A DNA stretch of 33,554 bases from Rugosibacter sp. (lineage in GTDB: Bacteria > Pseudomonadota > Gammaproteobacteria > Burkholderiales > Rhodocyclaceae): assembly GCA_011620215.1 (NCBI GenBank), contig WOZP01000144.1, positions 1 through 33,554 of the forward strand. The letters run 5' to 3'. The notes under the pieces were generated by a model. It ran no database searches and was not told where the DNA came from. It saw nothing but the letters and a program-made list of their open reading frames with translations. Of the stretch, positions 23,399-30,605 are shown piece after piece. Positions within the stretch are counted from its first letter, which is position 1. Each line of letters begins with the position of its first letter. Both the position numbers and the translations under genes were made by a program.

Positions 23399-25378
23399 TC
23401 AGGGGGTAACCGGGCAGGTAGCAACTTTGACAATACGGTCTTGAGTACCCGGGGCTGCAGGGGTATGGGCCGCGAAGTAGTCCTTCATGGCATCCAGATC
23501 GACAGCGCCGCCCAGCGGGGCGGTACCTGCATTGAACACCGTAAAGTTGTCGCCGCCGGTGGCCAGGAAGGAGTTCATGGTCACACGGTAGCTGGCAAGC
23601 TTGTCGATGGGCACGCCATTGAGTTGCACGCTGCCGTCACAGACGAACTTGCCGCCTTTTTGAGCCGCGAAGTTGGCGGGCGTAGTGTCGAAGGTATGCT
23701 GATAAGCGAAGCCCTTCGACACCTGCAGGATGCGGGCGAAAGGCTGAAGGACGCCCCACTGCTGCTCGAGCAAATCATAGAGCTGCTGGCCGCTCAACGT
23801 CTTGGTCACCAAGGAGTTGCCGAACGGCTGCACGATGAAGGCTTCGCCGTAGGTCACCACGCCATCGCCTTCGCCAGCGGCGCTGGAGGCGTAGGTGAAG
23901 TCGGCGCGGATGCCACCTGGATTCATGAAGGCGATGATTGCTCCACCCAGGTCTGCCGGGGCGGTAGCCTCCAGTTGCGCATCGGCGATCACGTCGCCAA
24001 GGGCGGATTCCCCTGCACTATTGCTGCTGCGGGTGATGGCAGCGGTGATCAGGCCAATGGCCTGATTGGCCAGAGGCGCGGCCAGCGCGTTGTAGTTGCT
24101 TACCAGTGTAGTTAACGCAGGCACCGCAGTCATGGCTGGGTTGCTGCGATCCACCAAGACGTTGTCAACGGCAATACTTTCCACCTCGCGCGTGGCAGTG
24201 TTGAGGGTCATGTCAATCTCGGTGACCATGCGGCCAATGGCATTGGTGCTGGTGACCGGGATATTACGGTCGACGCTGTTGGGCAGGCTGCACAGATAGG
24301 CCTGGTGGGTATGGCCGCTGATCACCAGATCTACCTCGTCATCCATACGCTTGACGATATCCAGAAGAGCACCTGAGATGCCAGTGCAGTCGTTGATGAC
24401 GCTGGAAGTGCTATCCACTGCGCCCTCGTGCACCACGACTACCACTGCCTTTGCACCTTGCGCCTTTAATTCTGGAATAAGCGCGTTGACGGTCTCGGCC
24501 TCGTCCTTGAAGTCCAGCGTGCTGATACCGCTGGGGGTGACGATGCTGGGCGTGGCTTTCAGGGTCATGCCGATGAAGGCCACCTTGTTACCTTTGAAAT
24601 TCTTGATGGCGTAGGCCGGGAACAGGGTCTTGCCATCGGCTTTTTCCACCACGTTGGCGGCCAGGAACTTGAACTTGGCGCCCTCGAACGGATAGGGCGT
24701 GCCCACCTGGTTGCCCTGGCAGGAATTAGCGTCGGTGGGATGGCAGCCACCGTTTTGCATGCGCAACAACTCGTCCTTGCCCTCGTCAAACTCATGGTTG
24801 CCCACGGCGTTAACATCCAGACCAAGAATATTCATGCCTTCAATGGTCGGTTCGTCATGGAACAGGGCGGAGATGAGCGGCGTGGCGCCAATCAGGTCGC
24901 CGGCGGAAACCACCACACTGTTGGGCGATTTGGCACGTATGCTGTTGACATACGCCGCCAGCATGTCGATGCCGCCCACCGGCTTGCCGGAAAAATTGCC
25001 CGGGCTTAATAACTGGCCGTGAAAATCATTGATGGCGGCGATTTTCACCGACAGGGTCTTGCCCACGGCGGCCTGGGCGGCGACTCGCATCAGCCCGGAA
25101 CGCTCCTGGACGGTAATTTTTTTCGTTTTCTGCCATTCCAGGGTAAGTGCGGAAACCGCGCTGACAAATTCACCATGGTTGCCCCAGTTGGCACCCTCAA
25201 CAGCAGTGTCAATGATGCGGTCATTGATGCAGATGCCGCCGATGTCCTTGTTGATGACACCCGAATCCACAGCGCCGACAAAAACATTGGTGCGGTTATC
25301 CAGACAAGCGGCCTGGACCTGAGCGGCACCGCAAGCGATTATCGTAGCCAGAGCGAGGGGTTTGAATAGGGTACGCAT
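23399..25378 (-). CDS. Secreted UshA-like 5'-nucleotidase / bifunctional metallophosphatase
   Basis: A periplasmic metallophosphoesterase that removes phosphate from nucleotides or related sugar diphosphates. The track start would add 82 junk residues. The ATG at 25378 begins the signal peptide MRTLFKPLALATIIACGAAQ and has AGGA upstream, giving 659 residues. After an unusual extension (about 24-112), the metallophos domain has NDFHG (117-121), SAGDLIGATP, GNHEFDEG (193-200) and SGHTHQAYLC. The 5_nucleotid_C domain has MNPGGIRADF, YGEAFIVQPFGN and FLATGGDNFTVF. Metal-binding residues look intact. There is no PEP-CTERM tail, unlike the cargo genes beside it. It ends before a clear terminator. 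Confidence 0.92.
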   Translation of the reverse strand: MRTLFKPLALATIIACGAAQVQAACLDNRTNVFVGAVDSGVINKDIGGICINDRIIDTAVEGANWGNHGEFVSAVSALTLEWQKTKKITVQERSGLMRVAAQAAVGKTLSVKIAAINDFHGQLLSPGNFSGKPVGGIDMLAAYVNSIRAKSPNSVVVSAGDLIGATPLISALFHDEPTIEGMNILGLDVNAVGNHEFDEGKDELLRMQNGGCHPTDANSCQGNQVGTPYPFEGAKFKFLAANVVEKADGKTLFPAYAIKNFKGNKVAFIGMTLKATPSIVTPSGISTLDFKDEAETVNALIPELKAQGAKAVVVVVHEGAVDSTSSVINDCTGISGALLDIVKRMDDEVDLVISGHTHQAYLCSLPNSVDRNIPVTSTNAIGRMVTEIDMTLNTATREVESIAVDNVLVDRSNPAMTAVPALTTLVSNYNALAAPLANQAIGLITAAITRSSNSAGESALGDVIADAQLEATAPADLGGAIIAFMNPGGIRADFTYASSAAGEGDGVVTYGEAFIVQPFGNSLVTKTLSGQQLYDLLEQQWGVLQPFARILQVSKGFAYQHTFDTTPANFAAQKGGKFVCDGSVQLNGVPIDKLASYRVTMNSFLATGGDNFTVFNAGTAPLGGAVDLDAMKDYFAAHTPAAPGTQDRIVKVATCPVTP

Positions 25379-25504
25379 AAAATAAATTCCTAAGTTGTGT
25401 GTGAAACAGGCAGTTTGGATGTTTTGAATTCTCCGCCAGGATTGTGACAACCGATTGGTGGGAAGGCAGCGCGGATATAGGTAATTCGGTCTACGGACTG
25501 CAAT

Positions 25505-25540
25505 AAAAAAGCGGTGATGGCAGAGCCATGCCATCACCGC
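25505..25540 (-). terminator. Intrinsic terminator after the first PEP-CTERM gene
   Basis: On the - strand GCGGTGATGGC and GCCATCACCGC form a perfect 11-bp stem with an 8-base loop, followed directly by six T. It lies 47 bases past the stop of the gene at 25587-26294. This is a textbook rho-independent terminator. Confidence 0.9.
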
Positions 25541-25586
25541 GAGGGGCCATCCCCCCAGCCTGTATGGCCGGAAGGAAAACTGCGGA

Positions 25587-26294
25587 TCAGGCCACCTTGT
25601 CCTGCTTCCGGCGGCGGGCGGCAAAGCCGACCAGACCGAGGCCTGCCAGCAGCATGGCGTAGATTTCAGGTTCGGGTATGGGTGAATTTATGAAGCTTTC
25701 GCTGAAACCCCCTGCGAAGCTTTGCACATGGAGGCCAACACGCAACCAGGGGGTGGCGGCGGTTGGAATGCTACCGGGCAGGGCCAGCGCGGCCAGCACG
25801 TCGGCAAAAGTCTTGCCGCTCTTGAGCGAGAAATCGATCGCCAGCCACTCGCCGGTCGCATCGCTGTTCTGGACGCCATTCTTGGTTGGCGGGCTATCGG
25901 CATCTGCCAAAAAGCCGGCGGTCGTCTGAAAAGCAGGAGAAACGCTATTCCCACCGGGCAGGTCGGGTGGCGATGCACTTCCTCCCGTAAAGCTTACCCC
26001 GCTGCTGGAGGCGACTCCGCTGATCCCGAGCAGTGCCCCATCAGCGAAATAGACGTCGGTCAGACTCGAATAATTGGAGTTGTTGGTGAACTTGAACCGC
26101 ACCAAGCTCTCACCGATATCACTTACTTCCGCCCGCAAATTCGCTACGCCGTCAGCGACCGCATTGCCAGTCGAATCGTTGCTGGTGATGCCATAAAAAT
26201 TCAGAACTGCCGGCGCGGCATATGCAGGAGCCGCCGACAGCAGGCCGATGCAGCAGACGGCGCCGACCAGTGACTTGAGAAATTTCGTATTCAT
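25587..26294 (-). CDS. PEP-CTERM protein of unknown function
   Basis: A 235-residue secreted protein. The signal peptide is LVGAVCCIGLLSAAPAYA. The mature part is rich in Ser, Gly, Ala and Asn with a beta-strand look (VRFKFTNNSNYSSLTDVYFAD). The C-terminus has the full exosortase signal: PIPEPEIYAMLLAGLGLVGF and then the basic tail AARRRKQDKVA. It is probably exported by Sec and cleaved at the PEP motif by the exosortase B encoded in the same locus. AAAGGAGAGCACG precedes the ATG. I do not recognise the mature domain beyond its resemblance to other unnamed PEP-CTERM proteins. It is monocistronic with its own terminator. Confidence 0.88.
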   Translation of the reverse strand: MNTKFLKSLVGAVCCIGLLSAAPAYAAPAVLNFYGITSNDSTGNAVADGVANLRAEVSDIGESLVRFKFTNNSNYSSLTDVYFADGALLGISGVASSSGVSFTGGSASPPDLPGGNSVSPAFQTTAGFLADADSPPTKNGVQNSDATGEWLAIDFSLKSGKTFADVLAALALPGSIPTAATPWLRVGLHVQSFAGGFSESFINSPIPEPEIYAMLLAGLGLVGFAARRRKQDKVA

Positions 26295-26454
26295 GACGCG
26301 TGCTCTCCTTTTTCAATGCGCACCTGGAAGTGCCAAGCAACAAGGGAATGGCGACATGCCTTTCCGCATGGATTGCATCTTGAAGGAAGCAAGTTACAGG
26401 AATTGCAGCAGTCGACGTGCAGCACATGGTATGAACAGACCATATCGATCGAGC

Positions 26455-26485
26455 GAAAAAACCATGGGGATGGCTACCCATGGTT
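26455..26485 (-). terminator. Intrinsic terminator after the second PEP-CTERM gene
   Basis: On the - strand AACCATGGG and CCCATGGTT form a 9-bp stem with an 8-base loop, followed by a T-run of about six. It lies 23 bases after the stop of the gene at 26508-27026. Confidence 0.85.
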
Positions 26486-26507
26486 CCTGCTGATGAACTA
26501 CCCTAGT

Positions 26508-27026
26508 TCAGGAGCGATTCGCGCGACGCCGACTCATTACACCAAGAAGACCCATTCCTATGGCGAATAGTGCCCATTGCTCAGGCTCTGGAACTGCGAC
26601 AACCGAGAACAGGTAAGCACCACCCGACAAACCATTGGCTTGACCAGCTAATTCAAAATGATAGTTGCCAACACTCAGTACAGAATCAAAAGCCGGTGGG
26701 CTTCCACTTGAGGAGGCAATTAGCGTATTGGAACCATCGTAAAGAGAGAAGGCAAGATTGTTGATGTGTAAGAAGCTCATGTTACCCAGCAGTAAATCAA
26801 GTGATACGGCACTTGCGGCCACATCATTCGCCAAGGCTGAGACGCTGAAATTATAGTTATCAAGAAAATTTCCGGCTGGCAACACGACCGAATTGATGTA
26901 CGGGGTACTGGATACCGTACCAATGTTGTAGATCGTCGCAGAGGCCGGTGCTGCGTAGAGCCCAATGGCAAGCGTGGCCATAGCGAGTGTTTTAGCAAAG
27001 ATAGAACGAGGTTTTTGCGATTTCAT
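26508..27026 (-). CDS. PEP-CTERM protein, FxDxF-like
   Basis: A 172-residue secreted protein with a signal peptide (LAMATLAIGLYAAPASA). Early in the mature part it carries FLDNYNFSVSALAND, similar to the FxDxF motif that defines a PEP-CTERM subfamily. A compact beta-rich domain follows (LAFSLYDGSNTLIASSSG, GNYHFELAGQANGLSGG). The tail VPEPEQWALFAIGMGLLGVM ends in SRRRANRS, a standard exosortase signal. AAAGGAG is 8 bases before the ATG. It has its own terminator and reads away from the protease gene across a 380-base AT-rich gap. Function is unknown; members of this group are assumed to be surface or matrix proteins. Confidence 0.87.
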   Translation of the reverse strand: MKSQKPRSIFAKTLAMATLAIGLYAAPASATIYNIGTVSSTPYINSVVLPAGNFLDNYNFSVSALANDVAASAVSLDLLLGNMSFLHINNLAFSLYDGSNTLIASSSGSPPAFDSVLSVGNYHFELAGQANGLSGGAYLFSVVAVPEPEQWALFAIGMGLLGVMSRRRANRS

Positions 27027-27406
27027 GGGATAGCTCCTTTAAAGTAAGTCAGGCTAGACAACAATCGATGGGGCATAAAACTCGATGGCATATTTGCTAT
27101 GAGACTTATCCAGAAAAACTGCATCAACCATCGTTACAGCAATGTGAAAATTAAATACGATTTCTTTAGTACTAAAGAATCAATAAAAAAAATTAACTTG
27201 TAGTGCTCTGCTCATTTTCCACCGAATGTATTGCAATTATTATGGCGCTTAAGCTCCTGGATATAGTCTGAAAAGCCCATCAAACCGCAGGGACAGTAAA
27301 CCCCGACAGCGCCTATCGAATGCAGCTTCCAAAATAGTCCAAAAGAACTATATGTCGTTGCGCATCGACTATTTGTTATGCAATGTAATACCGTTAGCAT
27401 TGCTAA
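27027..27406. other. Divergent intergenic region, AT-rich
   Basis: 380 bases between two divergent PEP-CTERM genes. No open reading frame or RNA gene is convincing. It is richer in A and T than its surroundings and presumably holds both promoters. No sigma54 GG-N10-GC pair was found on either strand by eye. At the right edge an inverted repeat touches the protease start codon. Confidence 0.6.
27394..27406. promoter_or_regulatory. Inverted repeat at the protease start codon
   Basis: TTAGCA-T-TGCTAA is a perfect 6+1+6 inverted repeat that ends one base or less before the ATG of the protease gene, where a Shine-Dalgarno would be expected. A second pair, GCAATG (27380-27385) and CATTGC (27398-27403), overlaps it. 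It could be an operator or an RNA structure controlling translation. There is no functional proof. Confidence 0.35.
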
Positions 27407-28351
27407 ATGACACTCCGTTCTCTGATTGTTTCAGCCTTGTTCGTCCTGTCCATCAACCAGGCACATGCACTTATGTCAGGCGTGAGCCCTGATTCCCCTG
27501 CGGCCCGCATTGATCCGAACACGACGACTTCACCCTGGGCAGGCGTTGGTAGCCTGTCAGTAGGGACAGGCACTTACACCGCAACATTAATTGCGCCAAA
27601 CTACATTTTGACCGCCGCCCATGTCGTCGCTAATGCAACGCTTGAGAGTGTCACCTTTAACTTGAACTTCGGTGGCGATCTAACGCAACGGATCGGTGCC
27701 GCAGAAGTCTTTATTCATCCTGATTATCACGGCTTCAATTCGCCCAACTTGAACGACGATCTTGCCATCATCCGCCTCGCCAATCCAGTGCCAGCAGGCG
27801 TGCCAATTTATGAATTGCAACACGATGTACTTGCAACGGGTACAACGTTAACCTTTGTTGGCTATGGGGCCAGCGGTATGGGCAATACAGGTGCCACAAT
27901 ACCTGCCAACCCTGCAATCAAACGTACAGGGCAAAACAATGCTGATCAATTCGCTCTTGATGACGAAGGTAACGGCAAAGCAGAGATCTATTATTTCGAC
28001 TTTGACGGGCCTAGGGGTACAAGCAACCTAATGGGAGGAAGCACGCTTGGAAATGCTTTGGAAACAACCGTTGGCGGAGGCGACTCAGGCAGCCCGGCCT
28101 TCATTCATAGCAGTGATGGCAAGTGGCGGCTGGCCGGCGTAAACACTTTCACCTTCACAAGTATGGCGGGGCAAACCGCCTCCACATTCGGCACAGGCGG
28201 TGGTGGGATGCTCGTTTCTACCTACACTCAATGGATCAGTAGCGTCGTCATGCCTGTACCCGAACCAGCACCGTATGCACTCATGCTAACGGGCCTCTGT
28301 CTGGTGAGCGTTGTGGCCTTCAGAGGTTCGGCAACCACCTCAGCCAGATAG
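27407..28351 (+). CDS. Trypsin-like serine protease with PEP-CTERM anchor
   Basis: A 314-residue secreted S1-type protease. The signal peptide is SLIVSALFVLSINQAHA. The catalytic triad is complete: His72 in TAAHVV, Asp118 in NDDLAII and Ser228 in GGGDSGSP. The domain begins soon after the signal, with little room for a propeptide. The C-terminus VPEPAPYALMLTGLCLVSVV then AFRGSATTSAR is a PEP-CTERM tail, with a less basic end than its neighbours. This predicts a protease delivered by exosortase B to the surface or matrix. The ribosome site is poor, and an inverted repeat sits in its place. It is transcribed alone or with the following PEP-CTERM pair. The substrate is unknown. Confidence 0.92.
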   Translation: MTLRSLIVSALFVLSINQAHALMSGVSPDSPAARIDPNTTTSPWAGVGSLSVGTGTYTATLIAPNYILTAAHVVANATLESVTFNLNFGGDLTQRIGAAEVFIHPDYHGFNSPNLNDDLAIIRLANPVPAGVPIYELQHDVLATGTTLTFVGYGASGMGNTGATIPANPAIKRTGQNNADQFALDDEGNGKAEIYYFDFDGPRGTSNLMGGSTLGNALETTVGGGDSGSPAFIHSSDGKWRLAGVNTFTFTSMAGQTASTFGTGGGGMLVSTYTQWISSVVMPVPEPAPYALMLTGLCLVSVVAFRGSATTSAR

Positions 28352-28588
28352 CAGTTAACTTTGTTACAGGTGCAACACTGATACAAACAAACTCTAAATT
28401 GGATTAAAACGCACGCTAGTCTAATCGGGCTAGTGCGCAAGCCATGTGGCTTCACCGGACTTTCACACAACAACCCTATATTGATGAATGCTGCGCTAAA
28501 AAAGCCATTCCGCAGACCAGCGGATTGGATATCAAAAAATATCACTTTGCTGCTTTTTTATTAACATTTATCCGTATCGGAGAAGTAT

Positions 28589-29275
28589 ATGAAAACAAAT
28601 TTAAGAAAGCCCTTACTGGGTGTTATTGCCGCTCTCTTGACAGCTGGTGCCACGATGGCGCACGCCGATGTCAGAATCACCGAAGTCGCCCCGTGGAGCA
28701 GCGGCAACTCGCCTGTCAATGCGGATTGGTTCGAACTCACCAATACCGGCGCTTCAGCGCTGAGTATCAGCGGCTGGAAGGTGGACGATAACTCTAACTC
28801 GTTCGCCTCGGCGGTGGCTTTAAATGGCGTTAGCAGTATTGCTGCTGGTCAATCAGTGATTTTCATTGAAGGTAACACTACTACTGCTGCCAGCTTTATT
28901 ACCAACTGGTTTGGTGCTAGCGCTCCGGCAAATTTTGCCATTGGCTACTACAGCGGCTCCGGCATCGGTTTTAGCGCTACTGCTGATGCGGTCAATATCT
29001 ATAATGACAGCGGCGTTCTGCAGGCTAACGTCAGCTTCGGTGCATCGGACAGTAGTTCTCCCTATCAAACATTCGACAACGCTGCAGGACTGAACAACAC
29101 TGCGATCTCGCAACTGAGTGTCGTTGGTACCAACGGTGCCTTTATTGCGGCGAACAGCGCTATCGAGATTGGTTCACCGGGCACTATCGCCGCAGTGCCA
29201 GAACCCGAAAGCTACGCACTGATGCTGGCCGGGCTGAGTCTGCTTGGATTCATTGCCCGTAAGCGTCAGGTTTGA
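28589..29275 (+). CDS. Lamin-tail-domain PEP-CTERM protein
   Basis: A 228-residue secreted protein. The signal peptide LLGVIAALLTAGATMAHA comes first. An LTD (lamin tail domain) Ig-like fold follows, with VRITEVAPWSS, ADWFELTNTGASALSISGWK and AAGQSVIFIEG. LTD modules are common in secreted bacterial proteins and are thought to act in binding. The C-terminal signal is VPEPESYALMLAGLSLLGFI then ARKRQV. GGAGAAGT lies just before the ATG. The next gene starts 11 bases later, so the two form an operon. It is likely an exosortase B substrate. The ligand is not known. Confidence 0.88.
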   Translation: MKTNLRKPLLGVIAALLTAGATMAHADVRITEVAPWSSGNSPVNADWFELTNTGASALSISGWKVDDNSNSFASAVALNGVSSIAAGQSVIFIEGNTTTAASFITNWFGASAPANFAIGYYSGSGIGFSATADAVNIYNDSGVLQANVSFGASDSSSPYQTFDNAAGLNNTAISQLSVVGTNGAFIAANSAIEIGSPGTIAAVPEPESYALMLAGLSLLGFIARKRQV

Positions 29276-29286
29276 GAGGAAATTTC

Positions 29287-30321
29287 ATGAAAATCAAAAA
29301 TCTAATTCTCGCGGTCGCAGCGGTATGCAGTATTCCCGCACACGCGGCGAACTCTATCAACCTGGGTAACTACGCTGTATCCAGTGTCTATGCACTTGAC
29401 ATCCTGAACGGCACTAGCGGAGGCATTTCTGGCCTCGAAGCATCGGCAGTAACTTATGCCCGGGACCGCGGTACGCTGTTCTTCGTTGGCGATGAAGGCA
29501 CGGGCGTGATTGAAACTTCGCTCACCGGCCAGACGATAAGCCATATGAACTTCGACTGGAATGGCACCGGTAGCACCAAACACGATACCGAAGGTTTGAC
29601 TTATCTGGGTGGCGGAGCGCTGGTTCTCGGGGAAGAGCGATTGCAAGATGCCTATCGCTTCAACTACACCGCTGGCGGCACCGCTACTCTGGTCAACAGT
29701 TTTGTGTCCACCAGCAATGTAGCCGTGGGCAACAACGGTATGGAAGGCATCAGCTACGATCCGCGTGACGGTAGTTTCATAACGATCAAGCAGCAGAGTC
29801 CGGAGAATATCCTTGCAGGAACGCTGACCTTCGCCGCCGCCACCGGTAGCCCACCCTCTCTCAGTGGTGACGGGTCTTCGCCTCCCGGCGGCGGCACGTC
29901 AACGATGACGCAGTTGTTCAACCCGACGCTGATGAATTTATCGACTTTGTCAGATGTGCAAACGCTGTCTCCCGTAAATGCACTGTTGGGCACTGCCGCA
30001 GCTGATAATCTACTGGTGCTAAGCTTGGGTTCGAAAAGCTTGGTTGAAGTGAACCGCCTCGGGCAGGTCTTGAGCAGCTTTGATCTCAGCAATATATTGC
30101 CCCACAATGCAATCGAAGGCGTCACTGTGGATGAGCATGGCACGATCTATCTGGTTGCTGAGCAGATACAAGATGGCACCCAGGGGTTAAACCCCGCATC
30201 ACAGCTCATTGTATTGACGGCACCAGTGCCTGAGCCAGAAACCTACGCGATGATGTTCGCCGGTTTGGGCTTGCTTGGCTTCATGACTCGTCGCAAAAAC
30301 AGCAGTCCAGCAAACATCTGA
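29287..30321 (+). CDS. SdiA-regulated-like beta-propeller PEP-CTERM protein
   Basis: A 344-residue secreted protein with signal peptide IKNLILAVAAVCSIPAHA. The track start is a TTG; the ATG at 29287 has AGAGGAAA at good spacing. The mature part resembles the SdiA-regulated / YjiK beta-propeller family. It has repeats of the type SGLEASAVTYARDRGTLFFV, HDTEGLTYLGGGALVLGEER, GMEGISYDPRDGSFITIKQ and AIEGVTVDEHGTIYLVAEQ. A Gly/Ser/Pro-rich loop (about 190-205) interrupts the repeats. The exosortase tail is VPEPETYAMMFAGLGLLGFM then TRRKNSSPANI. It is the second gene of the LTD pair and is followed by a strong terminator. The role may be binding or hydrolytic, and no catalytic residues can be named. 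Confidence 0.85.
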   Translation: MKIKNLILAVAAVCSIPAHAANSINLGNYAVSSVYALDILNGTSGGISGLEASAVTYARDRGTLFFVGDEGTGVIETSLTGQTISHMNFDWNGTGSTKHDTEGLTYLGGGALVLGEERLQDAYRFNYTAGGTATLVNSFVSTSNVAVGNNGMEGISYDPRDGSFITIKQQSPENILAGTLTFAAATGSPPSLSGDGSSPPGGGTSTMTQLFNPTLMNLSTLSDVQTLSPVNALLGTAAADNLLVLSLGSKSLVEVNRLGQVLSSFDLSNILPHNAIEGVTVDEHGTIYLVAEQIQDGTQGLNPASQLIVLTAPVPEPETYAMMFAGLGLLGFMTRRKNSSPANI

Positions 30322-30336
30322 TTTACGCTTGCTTAG

Positions 30337-30370
30337 ATCTCGTCTGCAGACTGTAGGCGAGATTTTTTTT
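30337..30370 (+). terminator. Intrinsic terminator after the PEP-CTERM pair
   Basis: ATCTCGTCTGC and its partner GTAGGCGAGAT (two G-U pairs) form a stem followed by eight T, 15 bases past the stop codon. It is a clear rho-independent terminator on the + strand. Confidence 0.85.
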
Positions 30371-30509
30371 GCGTTACCTCGATTGAAAGCTACCTGACGC
30401 ATTGGCAGAATTCAGCCTGAAAATTTAGTCTGCAACTAGCACTCAGCGCTAGTCGATGAGTCAGTAGAAAAATCGTACTCAAATCAGCATGGTGCATATC
30501 CGGCTAATA

Positions 30510-30535
30510 AAAAAGTCGGCGCTGATGAGACGGCG
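30510..30535 (+). repeat. Dispersed 26-bp repeat, copy 4
   Basis: Reads AAAAAGTCGGCGCTG then ATGAGACGGCG. It lies in the 284-base gap between the PEP-CTERM pair and epsL (both converging here), about 70 bases past the epsL stop. It differs from the exosortase copy by one base. Confidence 0.75.
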
Positions 30536-30605
30536 AAAAAGGGCCGTGAAAAGGGGCTGTTATGCTGCAACGTTATCGTCGCTTTGACGAGGATACTGAA
30601 AAAAT

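Noticed and set aside
23441-24115. 224-residue + strand ORF inside the nucleotidase gene
   Set aside because: Antisense shadow of a well-supported, GC-rich enzyme gene; no family features.
25379-25624. Extra 82 N-terminal residues of the nucleotidase ORF
   Set aside because: They run through an intrinsic terminator and precede a perfect signal peptide start with its own AGGA site.
28410-28438. Hairpin CGCA-CG-CTAG / CTAG-TGCG after the protease gene as a terminator
   Set aside because: The stem has a 2-base bulge and no T-run follows, so termination cannot be claimed.
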